Assembly (NCBI GenBank): GCA_910584065.1
Contig: CAJTZN010000032.1
Coordinates: 1-45,576, forward strand
Length of the DNA stretch: 45,576 nt
Direction: 5' to 3'
Source of the DNA: an uncultured Eubacterium sp.
GTDB lineage: Bacteria > Bacillota > Clostridia > Lachnospirales > Lachnospiraceae
Below the pieces are notes generated by a model. The model saw only the letters and a list, made by a program, of their open reading frames with translations, had not been told where the DNA came from and searched no databases. Shown one piece after another: positions 17,490 through 24,800 of this stretch (the stretch's first letter is position 1; the number at the start of each line of letters is the position of its first letter). Position numbers and translations under genes: made by a program.

Positions 17490-17579
17490 ATGGAAGAATT
17501 TGTAGAGGAATTTGGGGAGGTACTGGTGACGGTTTTGTTTGGCATGGTGATCGTCTATGTATTTTCCTGTTTAGTGTGA
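17490..17579 (+). CDS. Flp-pilin-like small protein 2, leaderless (29 aa)
   Basis: ATG with AAAGGAGG 7 bp upstream opens 29 codons: EEFVEEFGEVLVTVLFG and a hydrophobic end, then TGA. The EFG plus hydrophobic pattern lines up with the EYG of the three other small proteins of this operon. It is almost only a membrane helix, so it may be a minor or structural subunit. A GTG at 17472 is in frame but poorly placed for the ribosome site. Short, but the spacing, ribosome site and shared motif support it. Confidence 0.55.
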   Translation: MEEFVEEFGEVLVTVLFGMVIVYVFSCLV

Positions 17580-17600
17580 GGTGCGCGAATGGAGGTAAAT

Positions 17601-17744
17601 ATGCAGGAATTGATGAGGGAGTATGGCAGGATTCTGGTGTCGGTCATAGCGGGCGTGATGGCTGTGGGGATTTTAGTATATGCCTGTATTTGTATGGCCG
17701 CGTATTTCGAGTTTTTCGCGGATTGTCTGATGGGAGGGGGATGA
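17601..17744 (+). CDS. Flp-pilin-like small protein 3, leaderless (47 aa)
   Basis: GGAGGTAAAT precedes an ATG and 47 codons reading QELMREYGRILVSVIAG, a hydrophobic helix to about residue 36, then EFFADCLMGGG. The FFAD end is shared with protein 1 (NFFADMG). It contains three cysteines (residues 29, 31 and 42). The EYG position matches the other three small proteins. An in-frame ATG at 17589 would place the ribosome site inside the gene, so 17601 is preferred. Confidence 0.6.
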   Translation: MQELMREYGRILVSVIAGVMAVGILVYACICMAAYFEFFADCLMGGG

Positions 17745-17746
17745 GA

Positions 17747-18169
17747 ATGAGATTATTGCTCGAAGAATATGGGAGGATGTTGGTCACGATTTTGGTCAGC
17801 GCGGTGCTGCTCGGCGTTATTTTCGCGGGGTTTATGCGGAAGTGGCAGCAGTTTGGCGGGGTGGAGGATAGCGTTAAAACAGAATTTAATACAGATGAGG
17901 AAAAACGGACGCCGCCGGTTCTGGTGGCAAAGGATGTGAAGATCCATTCGGGGGAATCGGTGGATCTGGCAGACTGCGTGTCGGCTTCTGATTTTGATGG
18001 AAGCGACATTTCTTCCCTCATACAGAAAAATTGTATCGGACGGGAGGCGGGGATCATTCGATATGACCTGAAGGTTACAAGTCCGGTGACGGGAAAGAGC
18101 GTGGGCGGGAAGCTGGTAATACTCGTGGACTGTCCTGGGGATGGAGGTGACGGCCCGGTATGCGGATGA
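17747..18169 (+). CDS. pilin-like protein 4 with extracellular Ig-like domain
   Basis: A 140-aa protein. RLLLEEYGRMLVTILVS and the following hydrophobic helix (to about 27) repeat the operon's EYG signature. A linker (about 28-55) follows, then a domain from about 57 to 132 (PPVLVAKDVKIHSGESVDL, SASDFDGSDIS, GIIRYDLKVTSP, GGKLVILVDC) with the layout of DUF5011/Cry22-like Ig domains. It is thus a membrane-helix pilin stem carrying a small globular head, as expected of a minor or tip subunit. GGGAGGGGG supports the ATG at 17747; an ATG at 17741 is too close to it. It overlaps the next gene by 10 bp. Confidence 0.7.
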   Translation: MRLLLEEYGRMLVTILVSAVLLGVIFAGFMRKWQQFGGVEDSVKTEFNTDEEKRTPPVLVAKDVKIHSGESVDLADCVSASDFDGSDISSLIQKNCIGREAGIIRYDLKVTSPVTGKSVGGKLVILVDCPGDGGDGPVCG

Positions 18170-18486
18170 TCATAGAACATTTTATTACCTTTTTGCTTCT
18201 TTTAATCTTTATCTGGATCGGCATGGCGTATATCATTCAGAATATGGCGTATTCCAGCGCAAGGGAATTTCACGGGGCGGTGGTGACGCAGCTCGAAAAC
18301 AGCTATTTTGACGAAGCCGTGGCGGAAGACTGCCGCCGGAAGGCGGCAAGAGCCGGGTATGAACTGGATATCCGGGTGTACGGGAGTGGAAATGAAAAAG
18401 ATGCGAAAGTCACGCTGGCATTTCACTATACGATCCCTTTGGCAGGGATACGGAAAATTTATAAAATAGAGGGGTATTCAAGATGA
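18160..18486 (+). CDS. TadE-like pseudopilin
   Basis: A 108-aa protein with a short N-terminus, one hydrophobic helix (about 8-29, HFITFLLLLIFIWIGMAYII) and an extracytoplasmic alpha-beta domain (REFHGAVVTQLENSYFDE, then YELDIRVYG). The size and layout fit TadE-like minor pseudopilins, which have a helix after a very short N-terminus and an antiparallel sheet domain; the sequence match is weak. GGAGG lies 12 bp before the ATG. It overlaps both neighbours (10 bp upstream, 4 bp downstream), so it is tightly coupled within the operon. Confidence 0.6.
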   Translation: MRMIIEHFITFLLLLIFIWIGMAYIIQNMAYSSAREFHGAVVTQLENSYFDEAVAEDCRRKAARAGYELDIRVYGSGNEKDAKVTLAFHYTIPLAGIRKIYKIEGYSR

Positions 18487-18917
18487 AATCAATTGTCATA
18501 TCGTCCATATGTATCAGTTCGATCCTGCTCGTCCTGACGATACAGTCGGAGGTGAACCGAACGGCAAGCTATAAACAGGAACTGGAAGAAGCGCTTTCTC
18601 TGTCTGTTTCCCAGACGCTGAAGGAAGTTATGGAGCAGGAAAGCTACGGGATCGAGGATCGGAACCAATTTATAGCCGCCTTCTTACAGGCACTGGTCAT
18701 GAGAACGAATTCCGATGCGGATATGACAGTAAGCGTCATTTCGGCCGATATGGAAAAGGGGATGCTTGATATTGAGGTGAAGGAGAGGATCATGGATCTG
18801 GAGGGGAGAACGGGGGAACGGAAACAGGACAATGCTCCCTTAGACGAAAACATCGCCCTCTATGAGGGCGATGAAGTAGTCGTGAGAAGAACAGTTATTT
18901 TTGATCATTCTGCTTGA
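18483..18917 (+). CDS. TadF/TadE-like membrane-anchored protein, last gene of the operon
   Basis: A 144-aa protein with an N-terminal hydrophobic segment (about 4-20), a helical stretch (QELEEALSLSVSQTLKEVMEQ, cited here as key run LEEALSLSVSQTLKE) and an extracytoplasmic domain rich in charged residues. NQFIAAFLQALVMRTNSDADMTV and the following LDIEVKERI strand resemble the DUF5411-like layout seen beside Tad pseudopilins, but I cannot assign a family with certainty. It starts in the stop of the TadE-like gene (ATGA). It ends 3 bp from the convergent CorC/HlyC gene, with no terminator between them. Confidence 0.55.
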   Translation: MKSIVISSICISSILLVLTIQSEVNRTASYKQELEEALSLSVSQTLKEVMEQESYGIEDRNQFIAAFLQALVMRTNSDADMTVSVISADMEKGMLDIEVKERIMDLEGRTGERKQDNAPLDENIALYEGDEVVVRRTVIFDHSA

Positions 18918-18920
18918 GGA

Positions 18921-20219
18921 TCATTCGTCTTCTTGTTCCGGCTGGGGTTTTATGAGTACGTGGACTTTGTCGATGCGGTTCTTTTCCGTTTCAAGAACCG
19001 TGTAGACCGCGTAATCATCTTCGGTATGTTCGCCCGGCGCCGGAAAATGCTGTAAGAGCTTTATGATATGTCCCGAGATGGAATCATATTCATCCGATTC
19101 GATCGGCAAAAACAGCCGTTCGTTGACATCGCTCAGTGGAGTAGAGCCGAGCAGGATAAATTCATTATCAGAGACGACCTGGATCTCATCCTCCTCGTCG
19201 GCATCGTATTCATCCCGGATTTCCCCGACGATCTCTTCCACGAGATCTTCCATCGTGATCAGGCCGGAGAGAGCGCCGTACTCGTCGAGAACAATGGTCA
19301 TCGGAATCGAATCCTTCCGCATTTCCATAAAGAGCTCTGACACATTTTTATATTCATACGTAACGTGGGCATCCCGGATCAGGTCCCTAAGTACAAAATC
19401 TTTTTTGTCACCGTTATAAAACACGAAATCCTTTAGATTGATGATACCGACGATATTGTCGATGGTGTCATCGTAGACCGGCATCCGCGCATACTTATTT
19501 TCGGTAAACAGGGAGAGAAGATCGTCATACGAGGTAGACAGTTCTACCATACATATATCCAAACGCGGGATCATCACATCCTTGGCGATGGAATCTCCAA
19601 AATCCACGATATTCGTGATCATCTTTCGTTCTTCGCTCTCAATCACACCCTCTTCGTGGCTGACGTCCACGAAGGTACGAAGTTCATCTTCGGTAATCCC
19701 TTTATTTTTACCACTCGTATCCACACGCAGCAGAAACAGCATGAAAAGGACAAGCTTGTCAATGATAAAAATGACAGGAGTCAGCAGTTTCGTTAAAAGC
19801 AGGATAGAGCGGCTAAATATCAATGAAAATTTTTCTGCGTTAATGGTTGCTGCTGTTTTCGGGGTGATCTCACCGAAAATCAGGATGAGAAACGTCAGTA
19901 TTCCTGTGGCGATTCCGGCTCCGATACTCGTGTTTTCTTCGAGCCCGATCCGTTTGCACACCGTAAAGGCAAATGAGGTCGAGATGGAGGAGGCGGACAG
20001 GTTTACGATGTTGTTGCAGATCAGGATGCAGCTTAACATCTTTGACTGGTTTTCCAGCAGCTTTATGACCCGCATGGCTGCCTTGTTCTTATCTTCTGCA
20101 AGAGCGCGCATTTTCAGCTTGCTCACCGTGGTAAGTGCTGTTTCTGCAGAAGAGAAAAAAGCAGATAATAAAAGCAGCACTATAATGATCAGTATCGTGA
20201 TCGCGTCACCGGGATCCAA
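18921..20219 (-). CDS. HlyC/CorC (CNNM) family transporter with CBS domains
   Basis: About 432 aa. Residues 1-175 are a DUF21 domain with four hydrophobic segments and the AFFSSAETALTTVSKLKM motif. Two CBS domains follow (about 195-320: VMIPRLDICMVE, YARMPVYDDT, ITMEDLVEEIVGEI), then a CorC/HlyC domain (about 335-420, SDEYDSISGHII). The family includes magnesium and cobalt efflux proteins with CBS domains that bind adenine nucleotides. GTG at 20228 overlaps the ribosome site AAGGAG, so I prefer the TTG three codons on, at 7-bp spacing. It lies 35 bp after the ABC-F gene on the same strand and is probably co-transcribed with it. Confidence 0.86.
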   Translation of the reverse strand: MDPGDAITILIIIVLLLLSAFFSSAETALTTVSKLKMRALAEDKNKAAMRVIKLLENQSKMLSCILICNNIVNLSASSISTSFAFTVCKRIGLEENTSIGAGIATGILTFLILIFGEITPKTAATINAEKFSLIFSRSILLLTKLLTPVIFIIDKLVLFMLFLLRVDTSGKNKGITEDELRTFVDVSHEEGVIESEERKMITNIVDFGDSIAKDVMIPRLDICMVELSTSYDDLLSLFTENKYARMPVYDDTIDNIVGIINLKDFVFYNGDKKDFVLRDLIRDAHVTYEYKNVSELFMEMRKDSIPMTIVLDEYGALSGLITMEDLVEEIVGEIRDEYDADEEDEIQVVSDNEFILLGSTPLSDVNERLFLPIESDEYDSISGHIIKLLQHFPAPGEHTEDDYAVYTVLETEKNRIDKVHVLIKPQPEQEDE

Positions 20220-20254
20220 AAAAATCACTCCTTATTTTGTATAGTTTTGATTGA

Positions 20255-21865
20255 TTAGCTTAATGCCTGGCGCTTTCTGGCCATCTCATCGCTGTCGAGG
20301 TATTCATCGTAGGTCGTTACTTTGTCGATCATGCCGTTTGGCGTAAATTCGATGATCCGGTTGGCGATGGTTTGGATGAACTGGTGGTCCTGGGAGGTGA
20401 ATAGTACAATCCCCGGGAACTTGATGAGGCCGTTGTTCACCGATGTGATCGATTCCATATCCAAATGGTTGGTTGGCTCATCTAAGATCAGTGCGTTGGC
20501 ACCGAGCATCATCATTTTTGATAACATAACACGGACTTTTTCCCCACCGGAGAGGACGTTGACTTTTTTCAGGCCGTCATCGCCGGAAAACAGCATCCTT
20601 CCCAAAAAACCGCGCACGTAAGTGGCGTCTTTTTCTGGGGAGAACGGCATGAGCCAGTCCACGATCGTATCACTGCTGGCGAAATCCTTTGTGTTGTCTT
20701 TTGGAAAATAGGCCTGGCTCGTGGTGATACCCCACTTGTAGTCCCCCTCGTCCGGTTCGATCTCACCGGCGAGAATCTGGAACAGTGTCGTGGCAGCGAT
20801 CCCGTACGAACCGACAAAGGCGATCTTATCGTCGTGTCCGACTGTAAAGGAAACGTTATCCAACACTTTTTCCCCGTCAATCGTTTTGGAGAGGTTCGTC
20901 ACAGTCAGCACTTCGTTCCCGATCTCACGTTCCGGTTTGAAATCCACATAAGGATACTTCCGGCTTGACGGGCGAAGGGTGTCCAGTTCGATCTTTTCCA
21001 GAGCACGTTTACGGGAAGTCGCTTGTTTGGATTTGGAAGCATTGGCGCTGAAGCGCTGAATGAACTCCTGGAGTTCTTTGATCTTTTCTTCCTTCTTTTT
21101 GTTGGCTTCCTTCATCTGCTTGATCATCAGCTGGCTTGATTCATACCAGAAATCGTAGTTTCCGGCGTATAACTGCATTTTTGCGTAGTCGATATCGACC
21201 GTATGCGTGCAGACTTTATTCAAAAAATAGCGGTCGTGGGATACGACGATGATCGTATTGTCAAAGTTGATCAAAAATTCTTCCAGCCAGCGGATGGCGT
21301 CGAGGTCCAAATGGTTCGTCGGCTCGTCCAAAAGCAGAATGTCCGGGTTTCCGAACAGTGCCCTTGCCAGAAGTACTTTGACTTTATCGTTGCCGGACAG
21401 CTCGCTCATCAGCTTGTCGTGGAGTTCGGTTTCGATGTTCAACCCGTTTAAGAGCGTGGCGGCATCGGATTCCGCTTCCCATCCGTTCATGGCGGCGAAA
21501 TCGGCTTCGAGCTCGCTTGCGCGGATGCCGTCTTCATCGGTAAAGTCTTCTTTGGCATAAATGGCGTCTTTTTCTTTCATAATATCATAGAGCTGCTGGT
21601 TTCCCATGATCACCGTGTCCAGTACGACGCAGTCATCGTACTTAAAGTGATCCTGTTCCAGTACAGACAGCCGCTCGCCCGGCGTCATGATAATATCGCC
21701 CTGGGTCGGCTCGAGTTCACCGGAGAGGATTTTTAAAAAGGTGGATTTACCGGCTCCGTTGGCTCCGATAATCCCATAGCAGTTGCCCTCCGTAAATTTT
21801 ATGTTGACATCTTCAAAAAGCGCTTTCTTACCGAAACGCAGGGTAACATTACTTGCTTGTATCAT
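20255..21865 (-). CDS. ABC-F family ATPase (YbiT/YkpA-like) with altered second P-loop
   Basis: A 536-aa cytoplasmic protein with two ABC domains and no membrane part. Domain 1: Walker A GANGAGKST (34-42), signature LSGND near 156, Walker B LLLDEPTNHLDLD near 177. A charged linker (about 243-300, KKKEEKIKELQEF) separates the domains. Domain 2: the P-loop reads GSYGIAATT (352-360) with alanine where the lysine should be; signature LSGGEKVRVM and Walker B LILDEPTNHLD are intact. ABC-F proteins act on the ribosome to relieve stalling or antibiotic blocks. The missing lysine suggests that site 2 binds but does not hydrolyse ATP, which is inference. It transcribes away from the GH13 gene. Confidence 0.9.
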   Translation of the reverse strand: MIQASNVTLRFGKKALFEDVNIKFTEGNCYGIIGANGAGKSTFLKILSGELEPTQGDIIMTPGERLSVLEQDHFKYDDCVVLDTVIMGNQQLYDIMKEKDAIYAKEDFTDEDGIRASELEADFAAMNGWEAESDAATLLNGLNIETELHDKLMSELSGNDKVKVLLARALFGNPDILLLDEPTNHLDLDAIRWLEEFLINFDNTIIVVSHDRYFLNKVCTHTVDIDYAKMQLYAGNYDFWYESSQLMIKQMKEANKKKEEKIKELQEFIQRFSANASKSKQATSRKRALEKIELDTLRPSSRKYPYVDFKPEREIGNEVLTVTNLSKTIDGEKVLDNVSFTVGHDDKIAFVGSYGIAATTLFQILAGEIEPDEGDYKWGITTSQAYFPKDNTKDFASSDTIVDWLMPFSPEKDATYVRGFLGRMLFSGDDGLKKVNVLSGGEKVRVMLSKMMMLGANALILDEPTNHLDMESITSVNNGLIKFPGIVLFTSQDHQFIQTIANRIIEFTPNGMIDKVTTYDEYLDSDEMARKRQALS

Positions 21866-21900
21866 TGTATTTCATTCCTTTCAATGCACGTATACTCATT

Positions 21901-21928
21901 ATTTTACTAAAAAACTGTGATTTTGCAA
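21901..21928 (-). promoter_or_regulatory. promoter of the ABC-F/CorC operon
   Basis: Reading leftward: TTGCAA (21928-21923), a 16-bp spacer and TAAAAT (21906-21901), 35 bp before the start codon. Confidence 0.55.
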
Positions 21929-21970
21929 GTCTTTTTGTAAAAATAAATAGAGAACTCTGATTTTTGTGTC

Positions 21971-21999
21971 TTGTGATTGCAAAACAGATGTGCTAAAAT
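21971..21999 (+). promoter_or_regulatory. promoter of the GH13 gene
   Basis: TTGTGA (21971-21976), a 17-bp spacer and TAAAAT (21994-21999) with TGC directly before it (extended -10). It is divergent from the ABC-F promoter; the leader is about 98 nt and otherwise unremarkable. Confidence 0.6.
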
Positions 22000-22103
22000 A
22001 AAAAAATACCGGGGTGATCACGAGTGGTAAAATTAGGAACAGCATAATTGTTTAGATGGCGCACAAAAAAGCGGAACATAAAAATTTGAGGAAGACAGAA
22101 TAG

Positions 22104-23891
22104 ATGAAGACAATAGAGAATGGACGTTTTTTGATAAATCGAGTGAGAAATTTACGAGAAGGCGTGTTTGCGTCAGAGACGGGGGATAAGATTGAGATCA
22201 CGGTATGGTGCAGGGATGCCTCTGACTGCAGGCTGTGTCTTTATCGTGAGAAAAAGCTTTTATATAAAATTCCGATGTTTTCCATGATAGATCTTGGGGC
22301 GCCGGATCTGTTCAGCGTGCGGCTGGAGGGTGAGGGGGTCACTGCATTTTTAGAGCAGTGTGAATATATATTCGAGGCCGGCGGAAAGCTGGTCAATGAT
22401 CCGTATATGCGCGCGACGGCGGGGCGTGAGACGTTTGGCAGGAAGGCGAAGCTGCGCGGGCGCTTTACTTTCGAACGCTTTGACTGGACTGGGGAAAATC
22501 GGGTCCATATTCCGTTTGATGACATGCTCCTCTATCAGTGTCATCTGCGCGGGTTTACGAAGCACCGGAGTTCCGGGGTGGAGCATCCGGGTACTTTTTC
22601 CGGATTTACAGAAAAATTGAATTATATCCGGGAACTCGGGGTCAATACGATCCTGTTCCTGCCAGTTTATGACTTTAATGAATGGATGGATGTGGGAGAA
22701 AAAAGGGTGAATTACTGGGGATACACAGGGGACGCCAGTTATTTTGCCCCAAAGGCTTCCTATTCTTCTGATGGGAGCCGGGCCGTGGCGGAAATGAAGC
22801 AGATGATCAGGGAAATCCATCAAAAAGGAATGAATATTTTTATGGATATCCATTTTGTCAACCGTTCGCCGGAATTTATCGTAAGATGTCTGAAATATTA
22901 TGTGATCGAGTACCATATCGACGGCTTTCTTGTGAATACCGACGTCGTGTCGAAAGACTGGATCGATGAAGATCCGGTCCTGCGCCAGTGCAGATTTCTC
23001 GGCAGTGGCTGGCATCAGGTTTCTACGGTAAACGGGCAGAAAAAGCTGGGTGTTTTTAACGATGAGTTTTCCACGGTGTCACGGCGTTTCTTAAAGAGTG
23101 ATGAAGGGCAGGTTTCCGATTTTTTCCGTCTGTTCAAAGCGGATGAGGGAGCGGTCGGCAGGATACACTATATTACGCAGAAAAACGGATTTACGCTGCG
23201 CGATCTAGTTTCATATGATGTGAAGCACAATGAGGCAAACGGAGAACGGAATCGTGACGGAACGGAGTTTAATTACAGCTGGAACTGCGGCCAGGAAGGA
23301 AGCAGCCGGAGAAAGGCCGTCAATACGATGCGTCTCAGGCAGACGAAAAATGCGCTCTGTATGCTGTTTTTAGGGCTGGCCTCACCGATGCTCCTGGCCG
23401 GAGATGAATTTTGCCGCACGCAGAAAGGAAATAACAACGCCTATTGCCAGGATAACGCATCTACCTGGCTGGACTGGAACCTGCTGGAAAAAAACAAAGA
23501 AGTTTATGAATTTGCCAGAATGCTGATCCAGTTTCGGAAAGAGTGCCCGTTATATCAAAGGGAAGAGAGGCTGAGCAGTATGGATACGCGGGGAGTCGGG
23601 GCGCCCGGGGTATCCGCGCATGGGATCGAGCCGTGGGAAGTGAACTTTTCCTATTACAGCCGGGAGATTGGGATTCTTTTTTACGGAACATACTACGGTG
23701 GAAGATCCATCTATATGGTATTCAATTTCCACTGGGACGCCCACGAATTTTACCTGCCGGTCGTAAACAGCACGAAGACATGGAATGTCCTGTTTGATAC
23801 GGGTAGGACCGGTGAAGGAGAAAAAGTGAGCGGGATCAAAAAATACATCGTATCCCCGCGCTCCGTCGTTGTATTTGAAAGTGAGAAATAA
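22104..23891 (+). CDS. GH13 isoamylase/debranching-like protein lacking catalytic residues
   Basis: A 595-aa protein with the layout of GlgX/isoamylase: an N-terminal CBM48-like domain (about 10-120), a GH13 barrel (about 140-500, with YQCHLRGFTKH, YWGYTGDASYFAPKASY, KHNEANGERNRDGT and FNYSWNCG matching glycogen debranching enzymes) and a C-terminal beta domain. The catalytic positions are changed. The nucleophile motif GFRFD is GFLVN (Asn278). The acid-base motif AEPWD is RFLGSGW, with no glutamate. The HDGFT motif is KNGFT (Lys360, Asn361). All three carboxylates are therefore gone while the surrounding fold is kept, so it is probably a carbohydrate-binding or regulatory pseudoenzyme. No frameshift is seen. 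It is monocistronic. Confidence 0.8.
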   Translation: MKTIENGRFLINRVRNLREGVFASETGDKIEITVWCRDASDCRLCLYREKKLLYKIPMFSMIDLGAPDLFSVRLEGEGVTAFLEQCEYIFEAGGKLVNDPYMRATAGRETFGRKAKLRGRFTFERFDWTGENRVHIPFDDMLLYQCHLRGFTKHRSSGVEHPGTFSGFTEKLNYIRELGVNTILFLPVYDFNEWMDVGEKRVNYWGYTGDASYFAPKASYSSDGSRAVAEMKQMIREIHQKGMNIFMDIHFVNRSPEFIVRCLKYYVIEYHIDGFLVNTDVVSKDWIDEDPVLRQCRFLGSGWHQVSTVNGQKKLGVFNDEFSTVSRRFLKSDEGQVSDFFRLFKADEGAVGRIHYITQKNGFTLRDLVSYDVKHNEANGERNRDGTEFNYSWNCGQEGSSRRKAVNTMRLRQTKNALCMLFLGLASPMLLAGDEFCRTQKGNNNAYCQDNASTWLDWNLLEKNKEVYEFARMLIQFRKECPLYQREERLSSMDTRGVGAPGVSAHGIEPWEVNFSYYSREIGILFYGTYYGGRSIYMVFNFHWDAHEFYLPVVNSTKTWNVLFDTGRTGEGEKVSGIKKYIVSPRSVVVFESEK

Positions 23892-23892
23892 A

Positions 23893-23917
23893 AAAAGCCT
23901 CCTTTCGGGAGGCTTTG
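23893..23917 (-). terminator. terminator of the Cys-rich peptide gene
   Basis: AAAGCCTCC (23894-23902) pairs with GGAGGCTTT (23908-23916). Read on the minus strand the stem is followed by a run of seven T. A second GGAGGCTTT (23927-23935) and a CCCCT-CTGA-AGGGG hairpin (23936-23949) lie next to it and may stop plus-strand transcription from the GH13 gene. Confidence 0.65.
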
Positions 23918-23966
23918 ATCCCGAAGGGAGGCTTTCCCCTCTGAAGGGGCGCTCTAGCTTGCTGCC

Positions 23967-24158
23967 TTAGAAGTTGTGGTCTGCTGCGATCGGGTCAAAC
24001 AGATCTAATTTGCAGTGCTTGTCGGAGGCGAAATGTTTGCATGTCGTACAGGACACATCAACATCACCGGCTTTATTCGTGCAGGTACAGCAGTCTTTCG
24101 GGCTGTATGCGCTGCAGTTTTTAGCTACGTTTTTATACGTGGATTCACTTGCTCTCAT
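23967..24158 (-). CDS. small cysteine-rich protein (63 aa)
   Basis: The ATG is chosen because AAAGGAG lies 8 bp upstream; the longer frame to 24227 has no ribosome site. Seven cysteines: Cys15, then CCTC at 23-26, SCTTC at 36-40 and HC at 48-49, ending DLFDPIAADHNF. The spacing (CX7CCXC, CX2C, CX8C) suggests one or two structural zinc or iron-sulfur sites. I do not recognise it as SCIFF or a DUF1540 protein, although it recalls the latter. It lies alone between two plus-strand genes and has its own terminator. No signal peptide. Confidence 0.65.
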   Translation of the reverse strand: MRASESTYKNVAKNCSAYSPKDCCTCTNKAGDVDVSCTTCKHFASDKHCKLDLFDPIAADHNF

Positions 24159-24267
24159 TGTTGTTCTCCTTTCAAGTAATAATGATTTTGAGACATCAGA
24201 ACATGTCTTACTGTATATTGTCCGCAAATAAAAGTGAAATATTCTGGATAAATGAGGTATTCGTTCA

Positions 24268-24717
24268 ATGAAATGTTATCGGATCGAAGATGTGAAAGAG
24301 TTTATGGAACTTCTTTTTTTAAAGGAAGTTTTTGACAAATTTTGTATGGGAAGTATGGAGCTGAAAACGCTCGTATCCTTTTCAGTGAAAGGGAACCTGC
24401 TTTCGGACTGGCTCGATGAGGAAGCGAAGGAACGTTACGGAACGTCGGAGTATGTGCCGTGGAAGCTGTTCCGGCCGACCGCATTTTCTCTCATCCGGGG
24501 AAAGCAGACGCCGACGGTGCTGCGGATCCAGTTCGTACATTATATGGACAATGGCGACTGCGGCGGGCTGCGCATACAGTTTGAAAACGGCGAGCTGACC
24601 TGCATGAGTTCCTTTACGGCTGCGGAATTTTCGCTGGAAAGAAACGCGGAACAGCTGTGGGATGAAAATTGTTATCATTTTCTGAAAAAAAATAATATTT
24701 TGGCAGCCGAATTGTAA
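24268..24717 (+). CDS. DUF5721-like conserved protein
   Basis: A 149-aa soluble protein: YRIEDVKEFMELLFLKEVFDKF at the N-terminus (key run VKEFMELLF), FSVKGNLLSDWLDEE near 38, LIRGKQTPTVLRIQFVH near 82, and a C-terminal helix. The N-terminal pattern and size recall DUF5721, a Lachnospiraceae family of unknown role; the match is from memory. No ribosome site better than GGAT/GAGG-like AATGAGG upstream. It precedes the Y-family polymerase gene by 83 bp. Confidence 0.55.
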   Translation: MKCYRIEDVKEFMELLFLKEVFDKFCMGSMELKTLVSFSVKGNLLSDWLDEEAKERYGTSEYVPWKLFRPTAFSLIRGKQTPTVLRIQFVHYMDNGDCGGLRIQFENGELTCMSSFTAAEFSLERNAEQLWDENCYHFLKKNNILAAEL

Positions 24718-24800
24718 TCAAAGATCTGATCCAAAACAAAAGTAATAATTATTCTGTTAAAACAGATACTATCGTTAAAAGCAGGATTGGAGACTTTTGT

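Noticed and set aside
23967..24227. Cys-rich frame as the SCIFF peptide
   Set aside because: Cysteine number and spacing do not match the SCIFF pattern, and no radical SAM maturase gene adjoins it.
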